64,000 bases of DNA, taken from contig OX439050.1 in NCBI GenBank assembly GCA_949317995.1, positions 54,065,777-54,129,776 on the forward strand, read 5' to 3'. The number at the start of each line of letters is the position of its first letter. The stretch's first letter is position 1. This DNA comes from Acholoe squamosa (Eukaryota; Annelida; Polychaeta; Phyllodocida; Polynoidae). Below are positions 1-10,564 of the stretch, in pieces. Both the position numbers and the translations under genes were made by a program. Under the pieces are notes generated by a model. That model ran no database searches. It was not told the origin of the DNA and worked only from the letters and a program-made list of their open reading frames with translations.

Positions 1-215
1 CCCCCCCCATAAGGGGCCGAAAATCGTGCGGGAACTCGCCCTTTCAACCTATAGTAACACGCAGGCTTTTTCGCTGAAAACAGGAGAAATTATTTTGACC
101 CCCTGGTCAAGGGGTTGAAAAAATTCTGACCCCCCTGGTCAAGGGGTCGGAAAAATTCTGACCCCCCCTCAAACCCACCAGCCCCCCCCCCCCCTGTTGT
201 TAAAAAATGATCACT
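1..215 (+). repeat. Poly-C-rich dispersed repeat
   Basis: Shares CTGTTGTTAAAAAATGA, the GCTTTTTCGCT block and C8-C14 runs with 32720-32935; a reversed relative is at 56920-57150. Confidence 0.6.
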
Positions 216-1149
216 CCTGTAGTGTTCCCAAATTTGGGTATTCATAGCCTAGCATAAGATCTCTCTGTGGACCAAAGGAATAAGTCATATGCAGAACTTA
301 ATTTTTGAGATAAATTTTCAAATTGGCTAAATTTCGTGGTTTTTTACCATGTTCATTTTCTGATTTCCATGACTTTTTCTATTATAAATCTTGCATTTCT
401 TTTTCCACGGAATTAAGTTTTAAACATAGAAACCCCTTTTTGGTGAATTCCCAATCACCTACTAGTAAACATTTCTTGTACTTTTCTGGAATTTGTTATC
501 ATCCTATCTGAATATATTGCACTTGGTACCAAATTAAAGAGAAAATATTGGACTTTAAGGAGAGCCTCACCTACAGGTGATCCCTGTAGTTGATATTTAT
601 ATAATATCTAGGGATCTTTGAGGATAATGAAGAAATTCTCAACAAAATTAAGAAGCCTGAACAGTATCAGTATCTATTATCTCGTGATTTCCATTGAGGT
701 GAACTGATTTTCACCACTAATCACTTTTACTTGGTATAACTGATATACTGGTGAGTCTAAACACCTGAAAATATGAAATTATCAAAATTCTAAATATCAT
801 GAGAAGCCAATTAGGAAGAACTTTTGGGAAAGAATACAGTCCATTCCTATTTTTAATGCATTTTTACACTGCCTTCACACATAGGAAGAGTGCAATTGAA
901 AGAGTGAGATAGAGATATAGAAGCAGAGCAAGTGACAGGGAGATCTACAGCAATAGAAATCCAGCGACAGCAGCAGGGACGGAGGGAAACTGGAAGGAAG
1001 CAGGGAAGCTTGAATAGGATTTGTATGGCTCCATCTGGTGACAGAGTCCAAGTGGGCCATGGTTCTAAAACCAATAGTCCACTTGGCCACTATCGCCTGA
1101 ATGAGCCCTGGTATTAAACCATCTTGTGTAAACTGATTTTACTATGGGT

Positions 1150-1375
1150 GTGGACCACCAAATTCGACATGGTGACATGACCATTTCTTAAAATCGACAT
1201 ATGACATGGGCCTTCGTGACATGAGGCAAAGAATTAGTAACATGACATAGGTGCTTTCTTAAAATCGACATGGGACATGATAGGTTCTTAGAGGTGACAC
1301 GGGACATGGGGGTCCAAGTGACATGTGACATGACCATTTCTTAAAATCGACATGTGACATGGGGGACCCCCCATC
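1150..1375. repeat. GACATG-rich dispersed repeat
   Basis: Repeated GACATGTGACATG and TTCTTAAAATCGACATG words. Reversed relatives occur at 2215-2405 and 19640-19850, each ending near a TATGGGT...GACCC-like sequence. Confidence 0.6.
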
Positions 1376-1393
1376 CACACCCCCTATACTCAC

Positions 1394-1502
1394 AGCTACA
1401 AAGTCACACTGGTCCTCCAGCGCTGTGTAGGGGTCCTCTGGTACATTGAAGGGGAAACATGGGTTAAAGCTGTACGTCCACCCTCCAACCTCTGTCACTA
1501 AT
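1394..1502 (-). CDS. Second exon of the MRH-like gene
   Basis: Acceptor TTTCAG at 1503, donor GTGAGT at 1393. It enters in phase 2 and leaves in phase 0, so it splices in frame onto the exon at 6844-7127. It encodes GGWTYSFNPCFPF, then a second Cys 17 residues later ending DFVA. This is the core MRH pattern (Y.FN.C.P......C...AVC), with the IDL-to-YSFNPC spacing typical of the fold. The rest of the domain, including the glycan-binding Q/R/E/Y residues, would lie left of the window; I saw no further exon between 1 and 1393. Confidence 0.6.
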
Positions 1503-2010
1503 CTGAAACAAAATGAAAACTAGTCGATAGAAATTTAAATGGAGTAAACTCTCTTCTTCGAATCCTAGTTTGGGAGAGAAGTGAACGGCAGAAAGAGTTC
1601 ATTGGTCTCAAAAAATTTGTCAATTCCCGGAGAATAATTGTAAAGGATGGTCAGATGGTTGGTCACATTTGTCTTTCTAGGGCTGTTTACTTTTGTTATG
1701 TGTGCTCATGCCCATGTCTTGTACTGTAACTCATAATTCATTTAATGTTTGCCGCCCATCTTTGTTCATTGCAATTAATGTCTTGTTGACTTGTGTGTGA
1801 TATATATATATATTTATGGATAAGTTATAATGAAGTTGTATAAGTATGATATATGTTTATATCTTCAGGATGGATGATGGATATCAAATAAGAAGGATAT
1901 TTTTATAAGTGACCTTCATCTTCCACTTTATGTACATAAGTGAGGACTTCAATAAAACTATTTTCAAACTCAGAACAAGAATAATGTGGCAAGGACCATG
2001 GATAGGAGTT

Positions 2011-2075
2011 GCCACGGATGACGTCACGGATGATGTCATGGCGGCTGCATGACGTCACTAGTGACATCATAGGCA
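2011..2075. promoter_or_regulatory. Cluster of four CRE-like octamers
   Basis: TGACGTCA at 2019-2026 and 2050-2057, TGATGTCA at 2031-2038 and TGACATCA at 2062-2069; the two pairs have the same 12-bp internal spacing and flank a GGCGGC box. It lies in the MRH gene intron, where CREB/ATF or AP-1-type factors could bind. Confidence 0.45.
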
Positions 2076-2214
2076 AACCGAAAACATAATGGAATTGCAC
2101 GGTCGCTACGCTCCCGGTTGCTCACGCAGCTTGTAACTCCAAAAAAAAGGAATTTGAGTCATAGTGTTTCTGAACTCGGAAGCTAATTGGGGCTCTGGAT
2201 GGGATACCCTATGT

Positions 2215-2405
2215 AAAGTGTCAATTTTGATAAATGCTCATGTCACATGACTTCTAAGGTCCCATGTCACTTCTAAGAACCTATCTGTCATATGTAAAAT
2301 TCAAGAAAGCACCTCTGTCTTGTCACTAATTGTTTGCCTCATGTCACTAAGGCCCATGCAACATGTCGATTTTAAGAAATGCCATGTCACCTTGTCGAAT
2401 TTATG
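2215..2405. repeat. GACATG-rich dispersed repeat, reversed copy
   Basis: Complementary to 1150-1375 (CATGTCACTAA, CATGTCGATTTTAAGAAA). Confidence 0.55.
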
Positions 2406-3000
2406 GGTCTAGACCCATCTAATTGCTCAGCACCCTATTCATAGTGGTACATACAAGAGTGACACAGCAGTATATTCCTGGGCGTTGTAAGGTATTGGAT
2501 TATCATTTACTTCTTCCACAACTCCTCAACATTCAAAGCAATACAGTTTAGGTTTTGGAATTTCCACTCTAATACAAAACTAGTGAATAATTCATGACTA
2601 TTATCATGCAACTCGCAAAAGTTGTATACAGAGGTTAAGTTTGCATGGGATGAAAGTATTACACATATTGTATAAGCGACATACGATAGGCATTATCTAA
2701 CCTTTTCTTTGCAGAGAGCAATTTGTGGATCAACACGGTACGCCCATGAGGGGGTGCGCAGGCCTACCTTTTACCATGTTGATCCACATTTATTGATTAT
2801 GTTGTCATCTTTGATTGCATTATTCTTTTTTATGGTATGACAATGCTACCATAATACCACCTTGCATATGAGGCACACCCCACCTATAAGACGCACCGTG
2901 ACTAGAAGGAAGGAATATAAGACACAGAATCTGTAGAAGCTACATGCTGTACTATTGCATTACACCCTCGCCCATAACGACCCAACCTTTGTCAATCCCA

Positions 3001-3110
3001 TAAGGTGCACTGGGGGTCCATCCTCATATATTTATTTAGAGAATAGACAACGATCTTCTTCACATCGAGACTGTCTGCTTTCCTATAATGCACGATTGCA
3101 TCTGACTAGG
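3001..3110 (+). repeat. Dispersed repeat related to 5045-5150
   Basis: TATTTATTTAGAGAATAGAC, CACATCGAGACTGTCTGC and TCCTATAATGCACGA are shared with 5045-5150. Confidence 0.6.
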
Positions 3111-3114
3111 ACTG

Positions 3115-3182
3115 GAAGAGGAGTGGAGGGGGTCAGGTGGTTAGCACATGGTTGACATGGCTAGCTTTCATGTGTTCAAGTC
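3115..3182 (+). repeat. tRNA-like (A/B box) SINE fragment
   Basis: GGTCAGGTGGTTAGCACA resembles a pol III A box and GTGTTCAAGTCC a B box at tRNA-like spacing, but no cloverleaf closes. Probably a tRNA-derived SINE head; a weaker one lies at about 20640-20700. Confidence 0.3.
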
Positions 3183-4349
3183 CTTTTTCTGAGAATTATG
3201 GTGAAAGGGACCTTAACTATACTTGCCTATACACACTGATGAAAACTTTAAGAGCAGCTGCGCATACATAAAAGTTGCCTTATGCTGGACAGTTTAGGTG
3301 ATCAATGCTTAAAGTTGATTAACACTGATGAAGGACCTTTTTCCATTGATCTCAACATAATTCTTATCCTCCATGAATCATGGGCGATCCAAATGTAAGA
3401 GCGTATGTAGATCATCAGTACACACAGAGTTTTCATTTACACATGAGCAAGCATGAGGTGTCATTAAGTCAGATCACTTACAAACTATATTAACAGTTTT
3501 GGAACTGACCAACAGCAAAAGAAAAAAAAAAGCTAGCGAATAATGTTAGAGTATAGCTTTCTTTTCGTGCCAGCAAAGTCAGCCCTTATTCAGCTACACA
3601 AAATCAAAAATCATATGCGTACATCTATCTCAACGAGGATTGCAGTGTGTACATCTATAGTCTATTGGAATGGCATTGAGTCTCAGTTTTGTTAATCATA
3701 GTCCCATCTAAAAGTGATGCATTTCATCCAATCCTATATTTCATAATTATATATGCAGAGTAAGAAGAAAAGTATCAAGTAACATTAGGAAGTATTTACT
3801 AAACATTTAGTCCTCTACTTACACATAAACACTCACACGGATACTTGTTTTTGGATATTGGATATTATAAGTCGTAAATTTTAGATATTTTTGTATGTCT
3901 TGTTGGTCTTTTTTCTATTTCTTTTTGCAATGTGTTTGTTTCTGTGGGAGAATCGAGTGTCAGGTGGAGAGTCGTGATAACAACAGACAAGTAAGAGTTT
4001 ACCTGCTACCACTGGCTTGATGGTGTTAAAAGTACCCAAACATTGGAACGCCACTCATGCATTGTTGGGCTAGGATCCTAGAGTTGAATTGATTTTTTAT
4101 TGACAAGAAAATTCTCCTCCACATATACCCAATTGATTGATACATACAGTTTCCCATGAAACCTCCAGAAGTTTGTTCCTGCAGATTATGAGTATGGTTA
4201 TTCTTGCCTACATGACTCCTGAGTATCAATAACCTTTCAAGATAAACCATCAACTTAATCAAAAGATCTTTTAAGGCTTTTAGCCCAAATGTTTCATGGT
4301 GCTATTTCCAAAATCAAATGGATCAGATATGCTCTCATACAACCTGCTG

Positions 4350-4527
4350 GGCTTCCCTAGCACACTTAAAAGGGTCTATTTCTCCTCTTTACTATCCTCT
4401 CTGATATGTGTAGAGCACATATGTGTGAGCACTGACAGATTCTTCGGTGAAATTGTGTAATGTAGTTCTCACCATGAATATGACCTTAGCTGTCAAAATG
4501 GCATTGAACATCTATTACTCACTCACG
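4350..4527 (+). mobile_element. SINE-like repeat, copy 1
   Basis: Begins GCTTCCCTAGCACACTTAAA and ends in TATTACTCACTCACG. Flanked by a 10-bp target duplication with one mismatch (CAACCTGCTG at 4340 and CAACTTGCTG at 4528). The most diverged copy in the window. Confidence 0.7.
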
Positions 4528-4725
4528 CAACTTGCTGATTATTACTGATTATTCCTGATTTGTGAATATAGGACAATCGGATGCATGGAATACAGGACTC
4601 GGAATACATAGGTAACCACGTTATACAGTTTGCTTTTGTAACGCATGTAGTACATTTTGAACAGGTTTAACTCCATCCATTGGCCTCCAAGGGGGGGAGG
4701 TGAGGAGATGGAGTAAAACATAAAA

Positions 4726-4728
<3 letters not shown>

Positions 4729-4809
<81 letters not shown>
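4729..4809. repeat. (AC)16(AT)24 compound microsatellite
   Basis: Uninterrupted AC dinucleotides to 4760, then AT to 4809. The open frames across it are artefacts. Confidence 0.97.
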
Positions 4810-4812
<3 letters not shown>

Positions 4813-5160
4813 TACCAAACTGACACAGTAGCCTACATGAGGCATATAAAAACTATGAGAAAGGAAACCAGCGGGCCACCTCAGGTGCTGTCTTACATTA
4901 GTGACATATTATATGATGTGTTTTCACAAAATCAGGCATATGTTGGCCTAGATGGATATTGAGATCATTGCATTTATAAGAAGCACATATCTTCAGTAAC
5001 AATCTGCTTTTTGAGTCATCAAAATATATGGTCAAAATTCACGAAAATAAGGCACACTGGGGGTCCATCCCCATATATTTATTTAGAGAATAGACAATGA
5101 TCTTCTTTACATCGAGACTGTCTGCTGTCCTATAATGCACGAATGCATCTGAGTGCATTA

Positions 5161-5262
5161 CAACTCCTTCTTCACATCTTGACTGCCTGTTGTCCTATAA
5201 TGCACGAATGCATCTGAGTGCATTATAGGACAACAGGCAGTCAAGATGTGAAGAAGGAGTTG
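5161..5262. repeat. Perfect 44-bp-arm hairpin
   Basis: Arms 5161-5204 and 5219-5262 are exact reverse complements around a 14-base loop. The left arm plus loop also repeats directly with 5100-5160, and a relative lies at 3001-3110. Confidence 0.85.
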
Positions 5263-5440
5263 TCTATTGTCTTCATAAAACATTGTACATTTCATTCCAA
5301 GTAATCAAGTACCTAATCAAGGTATTTTTAGACCAATTAATGGTATTTGACTGGTCTACAGCTATGGTGACCTTGCTCAGCGTGTTCCATAGATAGTGTT
5401 AGAAGTGTAGTCATATATTCGGAATATGTCTAAAGTGTAC

Positions 5441-5559
5441 CTCTATAGGATACTCTGGGTTGATGGTGATATCTACAGCTGGTAGATACGTTGAATTATC
5501 GGATCTCACTAGATTGAGATAAGACTGATATACTACATAGCAAATTTTGTCTTCTCTGT
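5441..5559 (-). CDS. Unassigned exon-like segment inside the MRH gene intron
   Basis: A 119-nt open segment on the minus strand between a consensus acceptor (CTTGTTTTCAG) and a GAG|GTACAC donor, reading 39 residues (from REDKICYVVYQSY to INPEYPIE). It enters in phase 1 and leaves in phase 0, whereas the flanking MRH exons need phase 2 on both sides, so it is not a simple cassette between them. It may belong to another or nested gene, or be fortuitous. I do not recognise the peptide. Confidence 0.3.
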
Positions 5560-6470
5560 CTGAAAACAAGAACACTAAGAGGCCAACAGTGCTATAGCAC
5601 GGTGCTTTCAGTGGGTCTAACCTAAATAGGCGTTTTAGGGTTTTTTTTTGTTTTTTTTGGTAGTTTTCTTTTGTGTTTTTTTTTTTTTTTTCAAATTACA
5701 GCAGGGATCGCTTTTCTAGTACTTCACAATAACGCCTGCAGCATGAACTACTTACATTCAGTTCCTATTTTCCATCTTTTCCATTTATTTTCATCTGTAT
5801 TTCAAGCAAAATTTACCGGTATATTTAGTGTGAGGCTGGTTACAGTTTAACATGGAGGGGGATTTGGACCTTTTTGGAGATAATGTGACAAAACTTGCTC
5901 GTCCTACATGTAGATTAGGTCTTTGAGTTCCGACAGGTTGTATCGCTATCTGGGAAGGGATATAATATGCATGAAAGGATGACTTCCCTTTTCAATCTCA
6001 TTTTATTCACTACATTATCTTCACTTGTCAACCACCCATGAGGCCTTTGTAGACGCACAGAATGGTGGGAGCACCTGATCAATAGGCAGAAAGTTGTGCA
6101 TGCAGAGGGTAAAATGGCATCTTTTCAGCACAGGTGTTGACAGCTGCAAAATGTCCTTATATAGAGAAAGTCCTCTCTCTATGGCATTTGAATTTTTTCC
6201 ACCTTACCCCATCAAAGCTAGCATAATTGTACAGCTTACAAACCATACACTTGAAAGATTTGACACACCAACTGAATCATTCAGTATTTTGTGTTTATAA
6301 TTATTAGAGCATGATACTGACTTCTATGCGAAAGACTATCTGTAAAGTAAGCAGGATATCATTGGGTCTATTCGATGATTGGCAGGAGATTCCTTGAATG
6401 ACCTTTTGGAAACTCATTATACATTCAAGGGCAGGGTAGTCCATATGACCTTCCCTCTTTGCCTTCATCA

Positions 6471-6560
6471 AGATGCATCACTCTCCCAGCAGAGTCGATT
6501 CTCGTGCGAAATCGGTACGTAACATTCGCTGCTGGGAGAGTGCATGATGCATGAATGCAA
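6471..6560. repeat. Hairpin with CTCTCCCAGCAG arms
   Basis: ATGCATCACTCTCCCAGCAG and its near-complement around 6531-6556 enclose a CpG-containing loop. Confidence 0.5.
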
Positions 6561-6843
6561 ACATGCATATCCTACAGAACTTTAATAAAGAACTTTAATA
6601 AGAACTGACCTGCATAATGTAATTTCCAATGATATGGTGGCTTCTCACTAGTTTGGCTGAAATCAACCAGTGAAAGGGAACCCTTATGGGGCCCCTTGGA
6701 GGTCTCTCTTCCTCTATGGTCCCCAAATAATATGTTCAATTTTATATTTCCTCCGCACAGTGACACTGTCTGGAAATGACCTATATTTAAGAGATGCATA
6801 AATTGTGGGAATCATAAAATTATTATACCAGTTCAATACTTAC

Positions 6844-7127
6844 CCAGGTTTGAAGGTGGTATCTGCTAGAGATGTGAGATCAATGAGCCTGCCATCAACA
6901 AGGACACTACATGGACTGATCTTCTCGATACTCACTCCCAGGGAGTAAGTTCTACCCCGCCTTCTCAGAGTCGAAGAGTCCTTCCTCCTGGGCCCTGTGC
7001 TGTTATTGCTGCTCTCCTGTGTGCTGCTCTCTGTACTTGGTATAGGATCAGCCAACAGCACAGGGACCAGTGTAAGAGTCAGCAAAATGACCAGTGTGAG
7101 AGTTTTAAATCCTGCTAGAGCAGCCAT
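6844..7127 (-). CDS. First coding exon of a secreted/membrane protein with MRH-like domain
   Basis: Starts with a good signal peptide (residues about 1-27, with a long Leu/Val/Thr core ending LLADP), then a Ser/Thr/Asn-rich linker with a basic RRKDSSTLRRRGR patch. The end, ISPCSVLVDGRLIDLTSL, resembles the opening of an MRH domain: first cysteine, then G..IDL.SL. Donor GG|GTAAGT at 6843, leaving phase 2, which matches the exon at 1394-1502. MRH domains bind mannose-6-phosphate or N-glycans in the secretory and endolysosomal route (CD-MPR, CI-MPR, OS-9, GNPTG). I call the fold, not the family member. The basic patch could be a furin-type cleavage site, which is inference. Confidence 0.6.
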
Positions 7128-7720
7128 TGTGCAGTATTATATTGGTTTTTCTATAGATTGATATGATAGTGATGAGATACTTCTCTGAAGATGATTCTGT
7201 ATAATAATAATCACAATTCATCTGTCAGTGCTGGAAGTGGGTCCGGAATGTATTTGGAATAGGTATTTCCCTTTAGCTAAGTAGTAACCATCCAGAATTA
7301 TATTTTCTTTGGAATCATAGGAACTTCTCATGCATGTCCAGCTTGCCCAATCCTATTTCTTGCAATAGTCCACAGAACTGTACTCCATGTTTTATCTGCG
7401 CCTCTCTATCTGCAAAGTAAAATAGTAGAAAGCCATGCTTTATAGATGCAATATTGTTTAATAGAATAGTATTACTGTAAAGGGCCCTGCGTGACCATGG
7501 CTATTAGGGTAGATTAACCTAAAGACGGTCACATACCTAGAGACGTCCACCCAACATATTTGCAATGAATAATAGACTCACTCCTGTATCAACATTACAT
7601 AATTGTTGATGAGTATTGAAACTACCAGTTGGTAATGTTGATTCACTATCAGACCCAATGTTATGGCTATTTTCTAAGGCTGGACATCTCAAGGTATGTA
7701 TGTGGCCGTGTTTCGGTTAA

Positions 7721-8309
7721 CCCAAATAGCCCTAAAGTGGCATTTTATTGTCATAGAGAGCTTAAAATTGATAAGTAGACCAATATATGACCAAATATGC
7801 CCTGTACAAAATTTCGGACCTTTACCTGCACCGTGTCCAGAGATATGAGGGATTGCTTACCATCCTACATGTAGGACAGTAGGACTTAGGACTGCTGTCC
7901 TTTGAAACTTGTGTTCTTTTGGTTGCCATGGAAACCACAATTCATGTACAAGAGTGCCGGAAACTTAAAAATAGGCTTACATATGGCCATTTATGCCATA
8001 CAAGAAATTTCAAAGCTTTAGCTATAGCAGATCCAGAGATCAGCTCCATCCTACATGTAGGACAGTAGGACTTTGGGCATCTGTCTCCTCTGAAAAGGTC
8101 AAAATCTTTACCAGAGGGTAATTTCCTAAGTAGTAGGTGTTTTGGGACATGTGTGTAATGTCATAAAAGTACATAAGAATACCAATATGGAGGGTTTTTG
8201 GAAGCCTTGGGCCTAGAACTATAGGATGCAACATTTTACTTCCATATCTATTAAGTTTACTTGCAGATATAGACCTCTTCCTATGATGTCACTTAGGCGG
8301 CTATCTGGG
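7721..8309. mobile_element. piggyBac-like non-autonomous element (589 bp)
   Basis: Flanked by TTAA on both sides (7717-7720 and 8310-8313), with imperfect inverted termini starting CCCAAATAGCC and CCCAGATAGCC and continuing in similarity for about 25 bp. The related segment at 57.3-59.7 kb has only one TTAA (57483-57486) at this point, so it is the empty site. No transposase frame. TTAA target and CCC...GGG ends are piggyBac hallmarks. Confidence 0.75.
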
Positions 8310-8313
8310 TTAA

Positions 8314-10564
8314 TCTACCTTATTATTTGATGATTTGAGAATGGCATGTAAGCCTACAATATACTATATGGGTTCATACTACAATGCTTTATGATTACAT
8401 GTAGACTGATTGCATGCCATTCACAGGGAATCAAAATTATGTCATTGGTCCAACATTAGGATACTCATTGCTACTTAACCAAGTGAGGGTGAACAGCTTG
8501 CACTGTGACACCTAATGAATGGATTCACTGTGACACTTTGGACCAGAGTACAGTTACACGATATTATACATGTTTGTATGTGTACTACGTATGATACAAC
8601 AGTACACCTGCACTGCTAATACGACCATCCAACACTGTCATGTTAAAAGTATTCATCATACTATGGAGATAGAAAATAGAAGAATGAAATAATAGTACCG
8701 TAATCTCCCGTGTATAGGACGCGTCTTATACGAGGAGTTTTAGTTCTCCTTGGATCCACAAGGGGGACACCAAGACCTTTCTTTTGATATGTTACATGCC
8801 AGAATTGTCATAATAGGGCATAAGGGGGCCCAGGGGGGGTCCAGGGGGCCCAAGCTACACACAGGTTTTTAAATTTTGAAAATTCACTCAGTAGAACCAA
8901 AGTTATGAATTTTTCATTTTTTTGAGAATTTTCCAAAACTCTAGGTGCGTCTTATACGCGTCTTATACACGGGAGATTGAGAGAAAAAGGAGGTAATATG
9001 TGGTAATAGAAGAAAATACATAGGCATACCACTGCAGTTTCCATTTCATCACAATTCTGAGGTAATATATATTCTTAGATTGTTACTCTACAGTTATGAA
9101 GGGCATAATGTGCCTCTCATGGACTCATTTATAATCATATACATTTTGGATTTACAGTGGAATATCCATAATGTCAAGCCAAAGGCTGAATATTCATATG
9201 AAAAATTAATGGTGCATAGCATTGAAACCAAAACAATCTGTTATTAATTACCCTTAGGCATTGTTCAGAAATAATGGAGAATGATTCTTCATTTTTTCTA
9301 TGGAAATTCAGCAATCTTCATGCTTAAAGACACTTCAGTGGTGCATCATGACGACCCCTTAGTTAGGTAGAATCAGATATAAAGTGTAGACCAGGGGACT
9401 TACTGGCCAGGTCAACACGTTTTCATCATATTGATAACCAAAGGGTATTGTCAAAATCATGTCTCCCTCATTGTTGTGATTACCAAGGGTAACCGGCATG
9501 TATAGCAATATCAAATACCTTGGCTAAGCTTGGGAAAAAGCCTATCATATCTGTACTGGCCATGGCTATCTTTGGTAATAACCACAAGAAGGGAGATATA
9601 CTTTTGACTAGAGGATATTGTGTACTAGAACATTATGCAGCCCTTTAAAAGTGCTGTTTATTCGTCCATTTGTTCCAGGGTACAGTGAATAGTGGATGGA
9701 GGTCATGGGGTCTGCCTGATAGTGAGTATAGAAGGCTTTTCTATAAGCCATCTTATGTCACAATGGATGGAAAAGTACTCTGTTTCAACTCTGTGATATG
9801 GAAGCTTCACCAGGAGTTTTCATCTTCTTCAGTTAATTTAATTTTTTGGAGGACATAGACTTCCTCATGTTAAACCAATGGCACATTCATATGTCATGCC
9901 CTCATGAGACATGAGGAAGGCATGCATATTCTCCACCAATTCCTCTCTGGGGGGCACTGAGCTTTGGTTTTGGTACCAATTGTGGTAACGACCCCGCGGT
10001 ACTCTGGCTGTTGAAAAAGAGGGGTGGGGGGCATCAAATTAATTAGACTATAGGATCAGGCGGTTTGGAGTGCTGCTAATTATTTAGCAGCTCTACAAGT
10101 TAAGTTAATTAACTTAAATATGGAATGAAAAAAAACTATATATTGCATAAAATCTTCCCAGAGTTGTGAAACAATTTTTTTCAAAAATAAAAACTGACTT
10201 CTTGAAATGGCTGTAAATGATATGTGCAACCTCTTTACAAGGGCTGTCAAATGGCCAAATAAGGGGGGGGGTAATAGTTTTGCCATCAAAGAGTCAGTGC
10301 CCCCCGGGGCGATTTCTCTGAAGATGATTAAAACAACTTTTATACCATCGATGAAAAAAACAACATAAATAAACAAACAAAAATAAACAAAAACACAAAG
10401 GGAAGCAAGAGGAATGTTTATGTCACGATTTGAAATGAGTCAACTTCCTAGGACTACTTTTACACAGCATACCGGACATTTAGGAGTGTTTCATGGCTCC
10501 ACGATGCAACAATACATTATGCAGCCTTCAGAAACCGTCCCAGTAAATGCAGGTTGAATTGTAC
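8314..10564. other. Non-genic stretch of copy A
   Basis: Only the shared segment and the MITE at 8702; AT-rich sequence without convincing exons on either strand. Confidence 0.6.
8702..8978. mobile_element. MITE with AATCTCCCGTGTATA terminal inverted repeats
   Basis: Left end AATCTCCCGTGTATAGGACG and right end complementary to AATCTCCCGTGTATAAGACG enclose about 277 bp with no coding content. Internal repeats of the GTCTTATACG type occur. A clear target duplication was not found. Confidence 0.6.

Noticed and set aside
3115-3182. A tRNA gene
   Set aside because: A- and B-box-like words are present, but no acceptor stem or anticodon arm folds.
4542-4845. Open frames of 94 and 74 codons on the minus strand
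   Set aside because: They are translations of the (AC)n(AT)n microsatellite (runs of IY and CV).
9670-9858. 62-codon frame conserved in two copies (also 58160-58348)
   Set aside because: Both belong to a duplicated repeat; many replacement changes argue against purifying selection.
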